Made by a program: the position numbers and the translations under genes. Positions 57,224-64,000 of a stretch of DNA of 64,000 bases are shown here, piece by piece. Source of the stretch: an uncultured Clostridia bacterium. Its GTDB lineage: Bacteria; Bacillota; Clostridia; Christensenellales; UBA1242. Position 1 is the first letter of the stretch, and each line of letters opens with the position of its first letter. The stretch spans positions 200,256 through 264,255 of the forward strand of contig CANCYS010000001.1 in the NCBI GenBank assembly GCA_947382485.1, written 5' to 3'. Under the pieces are notes generated by a model. The model ran no database searches. It saw only the letters and a list, made by a program, of their open reading frames with translations, and was not told the DNA's origin.

Positions 57224-57604
57224 TTATTTTTTATTTATTAATTTTTCTTCAATAGGATTTATTTTTGAATAATATACATCAATTTTATAATTAAGTTTTT
57301 CATAAGCCTTTTGCATATCATCTAGTTTTTCTTTTAAAATTACTCTTTGTTCAATCAACATATTTCTTCTTTGCTCTGCTGTATGCTCACCATCTCTAAC
57401 AAGTTTAATATATTCAGCAAGCACATCAACAGGAATTCCCGCACTTCTCATACACAAAACAAATTCAATGTTATCAAGTTCTGGTTTTCCATATTTCCTG
57501 ATTCCATTCTCTTTTGGAACAGGATTAATAAGACCAACTTTTTCATAATACCTAAGCGTGTCTGCACTAACATCAAACTTTTCGCAAACATCTTTTATTG
57601 TCAT
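57224..57604 (-). CDS. MerR-family regulator
   Basis: 126 residues: the MerR helix-turn-helix and wing (TIKDVCEKFDVSADTLRYYEKVGLI, then GIRKYGKPEL), followed by a long dimerisation helix. There are no metal-binding cysteines at the C-terminus, so it belongs with the AdhR/NmlR-like group that senses electrophiles or other small molecules. It heads the operon with DUF362, ECF S-component and DUF1893 and should control it. AAGGAG precedes the ATG. Confidence 0.93.
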   Translation of the reverse strand: MTIKDVCEKFDVSADTLRYYEKVGLINPVPKENGIRKYGKPELDNIEFVLCMRSAGIPVDVLAEYIKLVRDGEHTAEQRRNMLIEQRVILKEKLDDMQKAYEKLNYKIDVYYSKINPIEEKLINKK

Positions 57605-57623
57605 ACTATCTCCTTACATAATA

Positions 57624-57654
57624 ATCATATAACTTAGAGTTAACTCCAAGTCAA
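57624..57654 (-). promoter_or_regulatory. MerR-type operator-promoter with 19-bp spacer
   Basis: On the minus strand TTGACT (57654-57649), exactly 19 nt, TATGAT (57629-57624). The spacer holds the near-perfect dyad ACTTGGAGTTAACTCTAAGT. The overlong spacer with a centred palindrome is the hallmark of MerR-activated promoters. It regulates the MerR gene itself and the genes behind it. Confidence 0.9.
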
Positions 57655-57693
57655 GCATATTATTTATATTTCCAAAATTTTTAATAAAAAGAA

Positions 57694-57719
57694 AAACACC
57701 GATTTTGTTCGGCGTTTTA
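57694..57719 (-). terminator. Rho-independent terminator
   Basis: On the minus strand AAAACGCCGA pairs with TCGGTGTTTT (one G-U pair) with a 6-nt loop, then a T-rich run. It lies just after the stop of the membrane protein at 57729. Confidence 0.75.
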
Positions 57720-57728
57720 ATTTTTTAA

Positions 57729-58358
57729 TTATTCTTTATCAATATCTACGTTTGAATTTTCTTCTGCTGGTTGTTCTTCTGCAACTTCTGTTTCTTGTGC
57801 ATCTGAAACTTTGTATTCATTTTCAGAAACATTGTATCTATCATTTTCGTTCACAGATTCAGTAACAGATTGATCAACACTTTGTTCTGCAAGAACAGAT
57901 TGTTTTTCTTTTCTCTTTTCAACAGCAACAAATGAACCAATACCAACACCAATAAATACCAAACTTAATATTGCATCCCATAAAACAGCACCTGAAAGTC
58001 CAGCATCGTCTGCAATAACTTGCATCATAATACTAAAACATTCGAAGAATCCTATTTTATCACCTTCTTCTGCTAATGAAATCATAACTGCAATGTTAAG
58101 TGTTACAAACAAAGTGATGATAACTTCAACAATAGCAATAACTGAAATTATTACGTAACCTTTCTTATCTAATTTGAGATTGAATTTTTTATAACCCCAT
58201 GCAGCTGCAAAAACGATTGCAAATCCAGCAATCCAAGCAATAACGCCAAGGTAGTAAAGCAAGCCCCAAAGCAAACAACCAACAAGACCCATTCCAATTG
58301 CAGTTAAAATTGCAAGTGCAAGTCTTGGTTGCTTTTCTTCTAATTCTTTAACTTCCAT
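57729..58358 (-). CDS. Membrane protein with acidic cytoplasmic tail
   Basis: 209 residues: four transmembrane helices in the first 150 and then a tail of about 60 residues rich in Glu, Gln, Ser and Val (QSVDQSVTESVNENDRYNV and onwards). No family is recognised. AAGGAG precedes the ATG. Charged low-complexity tails recur on several membrane proteins in this window (M60 protease, MscS), which may be a trait of the organism. Confidence 0.65.
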   Translation of the reverse strand: MEVKELEEKQPRLALAILTAIGMGLVGCLLWGLLYYLGVIAWIAGFAIVFAAAWGYKKFNLKLDKKGYVIISVIAIVEVIITLFVTLNIAVMISLAEEGDKIGFFECFSIMMQVIADDAGLSGAVLWDAILSLVFIGVGIGSFVAVEKRKEKQSVLAEQSVDQSVTESVNENDRYNVSENEYKVSDAQETEVAEEQPAEENSNVDIDKE

Positions 58359-58480
58359 GTTAAACTCCTTAAAAATAATTTTTCTAAAATTAGTATATTA
58401 ATATTTGTAAAATAATGTCAAATATTTAACAAATTTTTGATAAAAAGCACCCAAATTGCACAAAAATAATAAAATAAAAA

Positions 58481-58495
58481 CACCAAAACTTGGTG
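58481..58495 (-). terminator. Rho-independent terminator
   Basis: CACCAA / TTGGTG stem framed by A- and T-runs, just after the small gene at 58503-58652. Confidence 0.7.
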
Positions 58496-58502
58496 CTTTT
58501 TA

Positions 58503-58652
58503 TTATTCATTTGAAAAATAACAGTCTTCATTATGAACTTCTGGAAATCTTGTTCCTTTTTCAAGAAAAATTTTATAACTTTCTCCATTCTCATCATAGG
58601 CTTTATAATTGCTTGTTTCAAGCACCATTTCACCTGTTTTAAATTTAATCAT
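58503..58652 (-). CDS. Small hypothetical protein
   Basis: 49 residues from the ATG at 58652, with AGGAG 5-6 nt upstream. The order FKTGEMVLETSNYKAYDENGE followed by LEKGTRFPEV recalls small YjzC-like proteins (a GE..P..G.Y..YD..G pattern), though the paired metal ligands are weak (one Cys, one His). Function unknown. It follows the 79-residue gene by about 37 bp and is probably co-transcribed with it. Confidence 0.6.
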   Translation of the reverse strand: MIKFKTGEMVLETSNYKAYDENGESYKIFLEKGTRFPEVHNEDCYFSNE

Positions 58653-58689
58653 ACTTTCTCCTAAAAGTAGTATGTGTATAAAAGGCAAT

Positions 58690-58929
58690 CTAATGCTTGC
58701 AATTGAGTTTATTATAATAATCAACGGAATAATCAATTAATTCAATCTTTTCTTTTATATTAACTTTTGTTTGAATAGTCTTATATTTTCTAAACTTTTT
58801 TAATTGCTCAATGCTGAGTGAATCAATAAACTCATTTTCAAGTTCATTTCTTTTATTATCCAAATTTAAATAGAACTTATCTTTTTTGCGTTTATTAAAG
58901 TTTTTAAAAATAATAAAACTCAATTCCAT
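58690..58929 (-). CDS. Small helical protein divergent to the XRE regulator
   Basis: 79 residues from the ATG at 58929, with AAAGGA upstream. Basic N-terminal half (FNKRKKDKFY), then helix-forming segments (NELENEFIDSLSIEQLKKF). No family is recognised. It shares a control region holding two operator-like inverted repeats with the XRE regulator, so it is probably that regulator's target. Together with the 49-residue gene it could form a small phage-like or toxin-antitoxin-like module. Confidence 0.55.
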   Translation of the reverse strand: MELSFIIFKNFNKRKKDKFYLNLDNKRNELENEFIDSLSIEQLKKFRKYKTIQTKVNIKEKIELIDYSVDYYNKLNCKH

Positions 58930-58951
58930 AATTACATCCTTTAAATAAAAA

Positions 58952-58997
58952 GTACCAATTTGGCACAATAATAATTATTGTATAACCAAATTGGTAC
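58952..58997. promoter_or_regulatory. Pair of operator repeats between divergent genes
   Basis: GTACCAATTTGGCAC (58952-58966) and CCAAATTGGTAC (58986-58997) are copies of one palindrome (GTACCAATTTGG and its complement), 19 bp apart. They lie between the small divergent gene and the XRE gene. This is the arrangement of an autoregulated phage-type repressor. Confidence 0.75.
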
Positions 58998-59021
58998 AAT
59001 GTCAACTATAAGAGGTTTATT

Positions 59022-59225
59022 ATGTTAATTGTGTCAGAAAAGTTAAAAGAATTACGACAAGAAAAAGGACTATCCCAAGAAGAAGTTGCTGCTCAACTAA
59101 AAGTTAGCCGAGTAGTTTATAATAGATATGAAAAAGACAAAAGAACCATTCCACTTGAATATATAAAAATTCTTGCCGACTTTTATGATGTATCTATGGA
59201 TTACATATTCGGAAGAGAAAAGTAA
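59022..59225 (+). CDS. XRE-family DNA-binding regulator
   Basis: 67 residues that are almost entirely one HTH_3 domain: LKELRQEKGLSQEEVAAQLKVSRVVYNRYEKDKRTIPLEYIK with the recognition helix at VSRVVYNRYE, ending in DYIFGREK. Being only a DNA-binding domain, it likely acts as a dimeric repressor of itself and the divergent small gene through the two GTACCAATTTGG-type operators. AAGAGG precedes the ATG. Confidence 0.92.
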   Translation: MLIVSEKLKELRQEKGLSQEEVAAQLKVSRVVYNRYEKDKRTIPLEYIKILADFYDVSMDYIFGREK

Positions 59226-59250
59226 AAACACCATTATTAAATGGTGTTTT
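59225..59250. terminator. Bidirectional Rho-independent terminator
   Basis: Stem AAAACACCATT / AATGGTGTTTT with a 4-nt loop, between the XRE gene and the converging aminopeptidase gene. Confidence 0.85.
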
Positions 59251-59263
59251 TTTATTTAAATTT

Positions 59264-60682
59264 TTATCTATCATATTTATAGAATGCCAAAAACGCTTTA
59301 TAGTTGCTGTATAAGTCTGCTTTTGAAATAACTTCATAAGGAGCATGCATTGAAAGAACTGGAACACCAAGGTCAACAGTGTCAATGTTAAGTTTTGCAA
59401 TATATTTTGCAATTGTTCCACCACCACCAATGTCAACCTTTCCAAGTTCAGCCATTTGCCAAACAACATTTTCTTTTGCAAAAGCTGTACGAACTTCACC
59501 AACAAACTCCGCAGAGGCATCACTTGAAGAACTCTTTCCGCCAGAACCAGTAAACTTATTCATGCAAGTCCCACAAGATATGATAGCCGCATTTGTTTTT
59601 TCATAAACACTTGCAAAACTTGGGTCAAATCCTGCGGTTACATCAGCAGACAAACATCTTGACGCATGGCGAACTTTTCTGAAATTTGCACCAAAACTTA
59701 CTGCGATTTCTTCCATTAAATCTTCATAAATTTTGCACTGCATACCAGTTGTACCTTCACTGCCGATTTCTTCTTTATCAACCAAAAGTGCCATAACAGT
59801 ATGTTCACTTTCTGAATCTAAAAGTGCAGTGAGTGCAGGATATGCACACACCCTGTCATCGTGTCCATAAGCACCAACATATGCCCTATCAAACCCAACA
59901 TCTTTTGCAGGAAATGCTGGAACAACACAAAGTTCGCTACTCAAAAAGTCTTCTTCATTCATGCCATATTTTTGATTTAAAATGTTAAGCACATTAAGTT
60001 TAACACTGTCTTTAACATCTTTATCTGCATAAGGAACGCCACCAACAAGAACATTGAGTTGTTCAGCTTCAATAAGTTTTGTTGAAGGTTGTTGCATTTG
60101 TTCTCTGCCAAGATGAGGTAACAAGTCATTTATGCAGAACACTGGGTCATTTGGATTTTCTCCAACACTGATATCAACTTTTGTTCCATCAAGAAGAACA
60201 ACTGAACCATGAATAGCAAGAGGGATTGCAGTCCATTGATATTTTTTAATTCCACCATAATAGTGAGTTTTTAAAAAACACATTTTTGAATCTTCATAAA
60301 GTGGCACTTGTTTAAGGTCAATTCTTGGAGCATCAATGTGAGATGCAATAAGTCTGATTCCATCTGATTCGAGGTCTTTGTTTCCAATTTTGAAAATGGC
60401 AACACTTTTTCCACGGTTAACAAAATATTTCTTATCACCCACTGAAAGTTTGTCGCCAAAATGATACTCTGTGTAACCTTTTTCTTCAACCATTTTGATT
60501 GTCACTTCGCAAGACTCTCTTTCGGTTTTACCAGCATCTAAGAAAGTTTTGTAGCCTTCTGCATAATCAAACATCTCCTTTCTTTCACTTTCACTAGCTT
60601 CTTCAAAATAATTTTTCTTTTTGTAAAACAACTTATCTTGTTTGAGTTGTCCTTCTGTTTTTTCTTTTTTTGTTTCGCTCAT
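59264..60682 (-). CDS. M18-family aminopeptidase
   Basis: 472 residues. The metal site is complete: SHIDAPR (His115, Asp117), a GHDDRV bridging Asp, the catalytic DKEEIGSEGTTG, and the C-terminal LSMHAPYEV His. M18 enzymes are large cytoplasmic dodecamers that remove N-terminal residues, often acidic ones, in peptide turnover. The N-terminal Lys/Glu stretch (SETKKEKTEGQLKQDK) is a short extension. AAGGAG precedes the ATG, and the gene is monocistronic. Confidence 0.95.
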   Translation of the reverse strand: MSETKKEKTEGQLKQDKLFYKKKNYFEEASESERKEMFDYAEGYKTFLDAGKTERESCEVTIKMVEEKGYTEYHFGDKLSVGDKKYFVNRGKSVAIFKIGNKDLESDGIRLIASHIDAPRIDLKQVPLYEDSKMCFLKTHYYGGIKKYQWTAIPLAIHGSVVLLDGTKVDISVGENPNDPVFCINDLLPHLGREQMQQPSTKLIEAEQLNVLVGGVPYADKDVKDSVKLNVLNILNQKYGMNEEDFLSSELCVVPAFPAKDVGFDRAYVGAYGHDDRVCAYPALTALLDSESEHTVMALLVDKEEIGSEGTTGMQCKIYEDLMEEIAVSFGANFRKVRHASRCLSADVTAGFDPSFASVYEKTNAAIISCGTCMNKFTGSGGKSSSSDASAEFVGEVRTAFAKENVVWQMAELGKVDIGGGGTIAKYIAKLNIDTVDLGVPVLSMHAPYEVISKADLYSNYKAFLAFYKYDR

Positions 60683-60986
60683 GACAAATCTCCTTTATAT
60701 ATTTTATTAAATTTATTTGAAACTTATTAGCATTAAAATAACACTATTTTGCAATATTTCATAAAAATATTATAACATCAAAAAATTAAAAAAATCAATG
60801 TGACACATAAGTTTTAGTGGTTAATTTTGAGATTTAATAAAAAGATTGCACAAAAAAGTGCTGTTTTTAACTATAAATTTTGGAATTTCTATTTACAAGA
60901 TAGGTTTATTTGTTATAATGAGTTTGTATTTTGGATTAACAAATTCAAATTCTTTTTATTTATAATGATAATATTAGGAGAACATT
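60683..60986. other. Intergenic region between divergent genes
   Basis: About 300 bp of AT-rich sequence without a gene. It holds a likely promoter for the gene at 60987 (TTTACA, 16 nt, TATAAT, near 60892-60920) and a TATAAT for the aminopeptidase near 60770. No structured RNA is apparent. Confidence 0.4.
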
Positions 60987-61697
60987 ATGATTAAAAACAA
61001 ATATGCTCAACTTTTTATTAGAACAGTTTTTCTTGCAATCATGGTTGCAGGTGCAGTGCTTTCACTTGGAGCATTAACTCCAAAGCCAAACTGGTATGTT
61101 TATTATACAAACCTTTCAAACTACTTGTGTTTGCTCATTGTTTTTGTTGAAGTTATATTCACTATTGCAAAGTTTAAAAGAGATGAAGACACTTGCGAAA
61201 AAGATGTTCACCCTGCACTCAAATTTATGGCACTCATTGCAATCACCGTAACATTTTTGGTAACAAACATTCTTCTTCAAAACCCACTTAAAGCTGAATA
61301 TTGGTCTAATGCAGAAAATGTTTTGATGCACATGGTGAACCCGCTCTTGTTTTGGATTGATTGGATTTTATTTGCAAAACATCAAAACACAAAATGGTAT
61401 TATCCACTTCTTGAAGTAATTTTCCCACTTATTTATGTTGGCTACATTTTAATTAGAGGTCACTTCATTGCAGGCACAGCACCAGAATGGATGACCGTTT
61501 ATCCATACTTCTTCCTTGATGTAGACAAACTTGGCTATTTAGGAGTAACATATTGGATTCTTGCACTTGTTGGCGTGTTCCTTGTTTTAGGATATTTAAT
61601 ATGCTTTATAGATAACATTCCAAACATGGCAAGAAAACATAAAGAGAAAAAAGCACTCAAAGCACATATCAAGAAATTAAATGAAAAAAATAAATAA
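60987..61697 (+). CDS. Pr6Pr-family membrane protein
   Basis: 236 residues with six transmembrane helices. YYTNLSNYLCLLIVF, then LMHMVNPLLFWIDWILFAKH and YPLIYVGYILIRG are the motifs of the Pr6Pr (FAR-17a/AIG1-like) family, which has conserved Asn/His residues in helices 2 and 4. The function in bacteria is unknown; eukaryotic relatives hydrolyse fatty-acid esters. AGGAG precedes the ATG. The cytoplasmic end is Lys-rich. Confidence 0.82.
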   Translation: MIKNKYAQLFIRTVFLAIMVAGAVLSLGALTPKPNWYVYYTNLSNYLCLLIVFVEVIFTIAKFKRDEDTCEKDVHPALKFMALIAITVTFLVTNILLQNPLKAEYWSNAENVLMHMVNPLLFWIDWILFAKHQNTKWYYPLLEVIFPLIYVGYILIRGHFIAGTAPEWMTVYPYFFLDVDKLGYLGVTYWILALVGVFLVLGYLICFIDNIPNMARKHKEKKALKAHIKKLNEKNK

Positions 61698-61710
61698 TTT
61701 CAAACAAAAT

Positions 61711-61735
61711 AAAAACCACCAAATTGGTGGTTTTC
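61711..61735. terminator. Bidirectional Rho-independent terminator
   Basis: Stem AAAAACCACC / GGTGGTTTT with an AAATT loop; the core is identical to the terminator at 54730-54755. Confidence 0.85.
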
Positions 61736-61747
61736 TTTTTTAGTTAA

Positions 61748-62263
61748 TTATTTTCTTTTCTTTTTTGCTGGTTTCAAAACACTTGCAACAACAACCACAA
61801 TTGATGAAACAATTGCAAGCACGCCTGAAACAATTGCACCTGTTCCAAGAGTTCTTGTGATTGCGTCAGCAGTAGCATCATAGAATCCCGCAAGAACTGC
61901 AAAGTTAGATGTAACAAAGAAGAAAATACCTGAAACAACTAATAAAACTGCGATGATATAGTCAACAATTTTGCTGTTAAGTTTTCCGCAAAGTTTAACA
62001 ACCAAAAGCACAATTGCAACAATCAAAAGAATGTATGTGAGCAAGTTCATAAATGAGAATGACAAGAAATTAGTTGTCACACTTGCACCAAGAATTGTTT
62101 TAGTTTGGCTGTAACCAAAAACTGCTTGTAAACCAGTGTAAGTTGCATTGTCATGACCTGTGTAGGTGATGCCAAAAGCAGGAGCAAAAATCATAAAAAC
62201 TGCAACAACAGAAAGCAAAACTGCAACACCATATAAAATTTTATTAAGTGATATTTTTTTCAT
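61748..62263 (-). CDS. Small four-helix membrane protein
   Basis: 171 residues from the ATG at 62263, with GGAGG 5 nt upstream. Four hydrophobic helices (about 9-30, 70-92, 102-122 and 140-163) and a basic end (KPAKKKRK). A short extracellular loop with TGHDNATYTG lies after helix 1. No family is recognised. The gene stands between two terminator or promoter regions as a single unit. Confidence 0.65.
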   Translation of the reverse strand: MKKISLNKILYGVAVLLSVVAVFMIFAPAFGITYTGHDNATYTGLQAVFGYSQTKTILGASVTTNFLSFSFMNLLTYILLIVAIVLLVVKLCGKLNSKIVDYIIAVLLVVSGIFFFVTSNFAVLAGFYDATADAITRTLGTGAIVSGVLAIVSSIVVVVASVLKPAKKKRK

Positions 62264-62329
62264 ATTAACCTCCATAACATAAGTATGACATTATAAGTTT
62301 TTATTTGTCAAATTTTTAAGTAAACAATT

Positions 62330-62980
62330 TTAATTCAGTACATTTTGCATAGAAAATAGACCTGTTTTTTTGCAACCCAAAACAAATTTAATTGCAATCA
62401 AAACTCCGTCTGCAAACGCTTCTCTTGAAAATGCTTGATGAGACAATGTTATTTTCTCATTCCCGAAATAAAAATCTATCTCATGTGTTCCAATTTCTTT
62501 TCCGCCACGCTCCGCCAAAATTTGAAGATTACAATTTTTGTCATCAAACAAACTGGCAAGTTCAAGTGCTGTTCCACTTGGACTATCTTTCTTTTCTTTG
62601 TGATGTTTTTCAAAAATAATCACATCATCAACTTGTTCTTTTAAAACCGTCAAAACTAGTTCTTTCAAAATAGCGACACCTTTTGAAAAGTTTCCTGATT
62701 TAATAATAGCAATTTTCTCACTCGATTTTTTTATCTTTTCATTTTCCAACTTTGTCTGTCCAGTTGAGCCTATGACAAGTGGAATTTTTCGTTTCTCGCA
62801 AAACTCAGCAGAACAAACCGAACTTTCATGGGTGGCAAAATCAACAACCAAATCAATGTCATCATAGTTTTCCAAGCAATCTCCAATGTCGATTTTCAAA
62901 ATATCATAGTCTGTTTCAAGTTTTTTGCAAACTACACTACCCATTTTCCCTTTTGCACCAACAACTGCTATCTTAATCAT
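62330..62980 (-). CDS. dapB: 4-hydroxy-tetrahydrodipicolinate reductase
   Basis: 216 residues, somewhat shorter than most DapB (about 240-270). It carries the nucleotide loop VGAKGKMG (7-14), VVDFATHES and STGQ. The catalytic E-x-HH-x3-K-x-PSGTA segment (EKHHKEKKDSPSGTA) is intact, as is the GTHEIDFYF strand. It makes tetrahydrodipicolinate for lysine and diaminopimelate. GAGGTG precedes the ATG. No other dap genes adjoin it; compare the divergent paralogue at 26416. Confidence 0.93.
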   Translation of the reverse strand: MIKIAVVGAKGKMGSVVCKKLETDYDILKIDIGDCLENYDDIDLVVDFATHESSVCSAEFCEKRKIPLVIGSTGQTKLENEKIKKSSEKIAIIKSGNFSKGVAILKELVLTVLKEQVDDVIIFEKHHKEKKDSPSGTALELASLFDDKNCNLQILAERGGKEIGTHEIDFYFGNEKITLSHQAFSREAFADGVLIAIKFVLGCKKTGLFSMQNVLN

Positions 62981-63041
62981 TCACACCTCAAAATTTTTCC
63001 TAATAAATATTATATTCAAAAGAAAATTTTGCGTTACAAAA

Positions 63042-63070
63042 AAAACTTACACTTTTGATGTGTAAGTTTT
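63042..63070 (-). terminator. Rho-independent terminator
   Basis: Stem AAAACTTACAC / GTGTAAGTTTT with a 7-nt loop, downstream of the secreted protease gene. Confidence 0.8.
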
Positions 63071-63074
63071 TTTA

Positions 63075-63905
63075 TTAATAAATATTAATTGCAAGTGCAG
63101 CGTCAATAACAGTTGCACTGCTTGTAAGTGATAAGAAACCTTGTGAACCATCACCAAATGCAATAGAAATAAAGTTTTCAGTTTGAGTTAATACACCATT
63201 TGTATAGAACTTATATTGCCTATAACCAAAAGCAACAACTACATGTCCATTAGTGCTTGACCTTCCCAAAAATTCAAATCTGTTTTCTCCAAAATACATT
63301 CCAACTTCTGGAAAATAATCATAACCCCCAACAAATAAAACCACTGGTTGTCCTGCATTAAGATAATTTATTAATGTATTAACGTTTAAAGTTGAACCAC
63401 AAGTGTTATATTGTATACCATAGCCAGCCTCATTAACATATCTTTTAAATCCATTTTTAAATTGAGTGAGAGATGTTCCTGGTGCTTCGGTGTTTGTGCC
63501 CATATAATCATAAAGTTTTTCTTTTGCGTCTACGACTTGTGGTTTTAAACCAGTATAACGATACTTACCTTCATATAAAACACACGTCTGAATTTCAGGT
63601 ATCAAATTTGGAAATTCATAGTCATAATATCCCAAAACAATACTTCCTGCCATTGGAGCACAAGAGTTTAATTGAGTGTAGTTTGTATAATTTGGGCAGA
63701 GCCTTTCAAGATGTGTATCATTCATTTCATAATAATCAAAAGTATAGATATTTCTATGTTCAACTGAAACCGACCCATCTCCTTCATAATATAGTCCAGA
63801 CTCACAATAATAAGCCTCACTTTTGTTTGTTGGAGATGCGAAACATGTTCCCAACATCACTAGCACAAAAGCAAAAATTACAGCAAAAATTTTTTTAGTC
63901 TTCAT
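63075..63905 (-). CDS. Secreted C39-like cysteine peptidase
   Basis: 276 residues. A signal peptide (KKIFAVIFAFVLVMLGTCFA) is cleaved near residue 23. The mature part has the papain-like/C39_2 arrangement: QLNSCAPMAGS with the catalytic Cys82 and a preceding Gln, NGHVVVAFGY with His221, and AFGDGSQGF with Asp252. LNAGQPVVLFVGG is the usual strand before the His. It should be an exported protease. An SD (AAGGAGG) lies 12 nt before the ATG, a rather long spacing. Confidence 0.8.
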   Translation of the reverse strand: MKTKKIFAVIFAFVLVMLGTCFASPTNKSEAYYCESGLYYEGDGSVSVEHRNIYTFDYYEMNDTHLERLCPNYTNYTQLNSCAPMAGSIVLGYYDYEFPNLIPEIQTCVLYEGKYRYTGLKPQVVDAKEKLYDYMGTNTEAPGTSLTQFKNGFKRYVNEAGYGIQYNTCGSTLNVNTLINYLNAGQPVVLFVGGYDYFPEVGMYFGENRFEFLGRSSTNGHVVVAFGYRQYKFYTNGVLTQTENFISIAFGDGSQGFLSLTSSATVIDAALAINIY

Positions 63906-63918
63906 AAATAAAAAAAAC

Positions 63919-63963
63919 CTCCTTATAACAATACATGTTAAAAAGGAGATTGTTTTTTGTCAA
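63919..63963 (-). promoter_or_regulatory. Promoter and SD-pairing repeat of the C39-like gene
   Basis: On the minus strand TTGACA (63963-63958), 17 nt, TAACAT (63940-63935). A CTCCTT inside the spacer (63948-63943) is complementary to the AAGGAG of the ribosome binding site (63924-63919). A transcript from a further upstream promoter (a TATAAT lies near 63975-63980) would therefore mask the SD in a hairpin. Confidence 0.5.
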
Positions 63964-64000
63964 AAATTGTCGATTATACTAAAATTTATTAAAGAAAGTG

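Overview
The window is a stretch of low-GC (roughly 30% G+C), gene-dense chromosome from an anaerobic, Clostridia-like Bacillota. Shine-Dalgarno sites are strong, Rho-independent terminators are common, and the genes read with the standard bacterial code (TGA is used as a stop). An NfnAB-type NADPH/ferredoxin pair, a flavin/Fe-S enoate-reductase-like enzyme and a ferritin-like protein fit an anaerobe. A large membrane-anchored M60 (mucin-type) metalloprotease suggests a host- or gut-associated life. The species cannot be named from the sequence.

Layout. 1-3.2 kb: partial secreted protein, zinc-ribbon/TPR protein, NUDIX-SDR pair, methyltransferase. 3.2-18.2 kb: an accessory, defence-like island on both sides of a tRNA-Ser gene. 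It holds orphan membrane proteins, an SF1 helicase with a translationally coupled partner, a small cluster of promoters carrying perfect Spo0A-box-like sites, an HNH protein, a Pycsar cyclase/effector pair followed by a HEPN-type protein, a second HEPN-like protein, and a very large DUF4011/SF1-helicase/Vsr-like nuclease fusion (Hhe-like). 18.3-27 kb: purA-purB, then an acyltransferase split by a poly-G tract (candidate phase variation), a helicase with apparent membrane segments, an ArsB/NhaD-type permease and a divergent DapB-like protein. 27-35.4 kb: M60 protease, YegP-repeat protein, ferritin-like protein, HdeD-like protein, FabG-like SDR. 35.4-43.5 kb: nfnB-nfnA, another SDR, MscS channel, a repeat protein, two nucleotide-sugar-epimerase-like SDRs. 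43.5-50.5 kb: nuclease-like orphan, tRNA-Ala and tRNA-Ile, Wzy/WaaL-like polymerase or ligase, enolase, P-type ATPase. 50.6-64 kb: OYE-like oxidoreductase, two bPH2 proteins, PnuC-like transporter, a MerR-controlled operon (DUF362, ECF S-component, DUF1893), an XRE regulator with its divergent partner, M18 aminopeptidase, small membrane proteins, dapB and a secreted C39-like protease.

Together the core genes cover purine nucleotide synthesis, glycolysis, redox balance, lysine/peptidoglycan precursor synthesis and surface polymers. The 3-18 kb block looks like horizontally acquired immunity. The most promising systems for follow-up are: (i) the PycC-PycTM-HEPN gene row; (ii) the group of transcription units at 8.0-10.2 kb that share perfect TTTTGTCGAAA boxes; (iii) the poly-G-split acyltransferase; and (iv) a subset of genes whose -10 box sits exactly 6 nt before the start codon, implying leaderless mRNAs.
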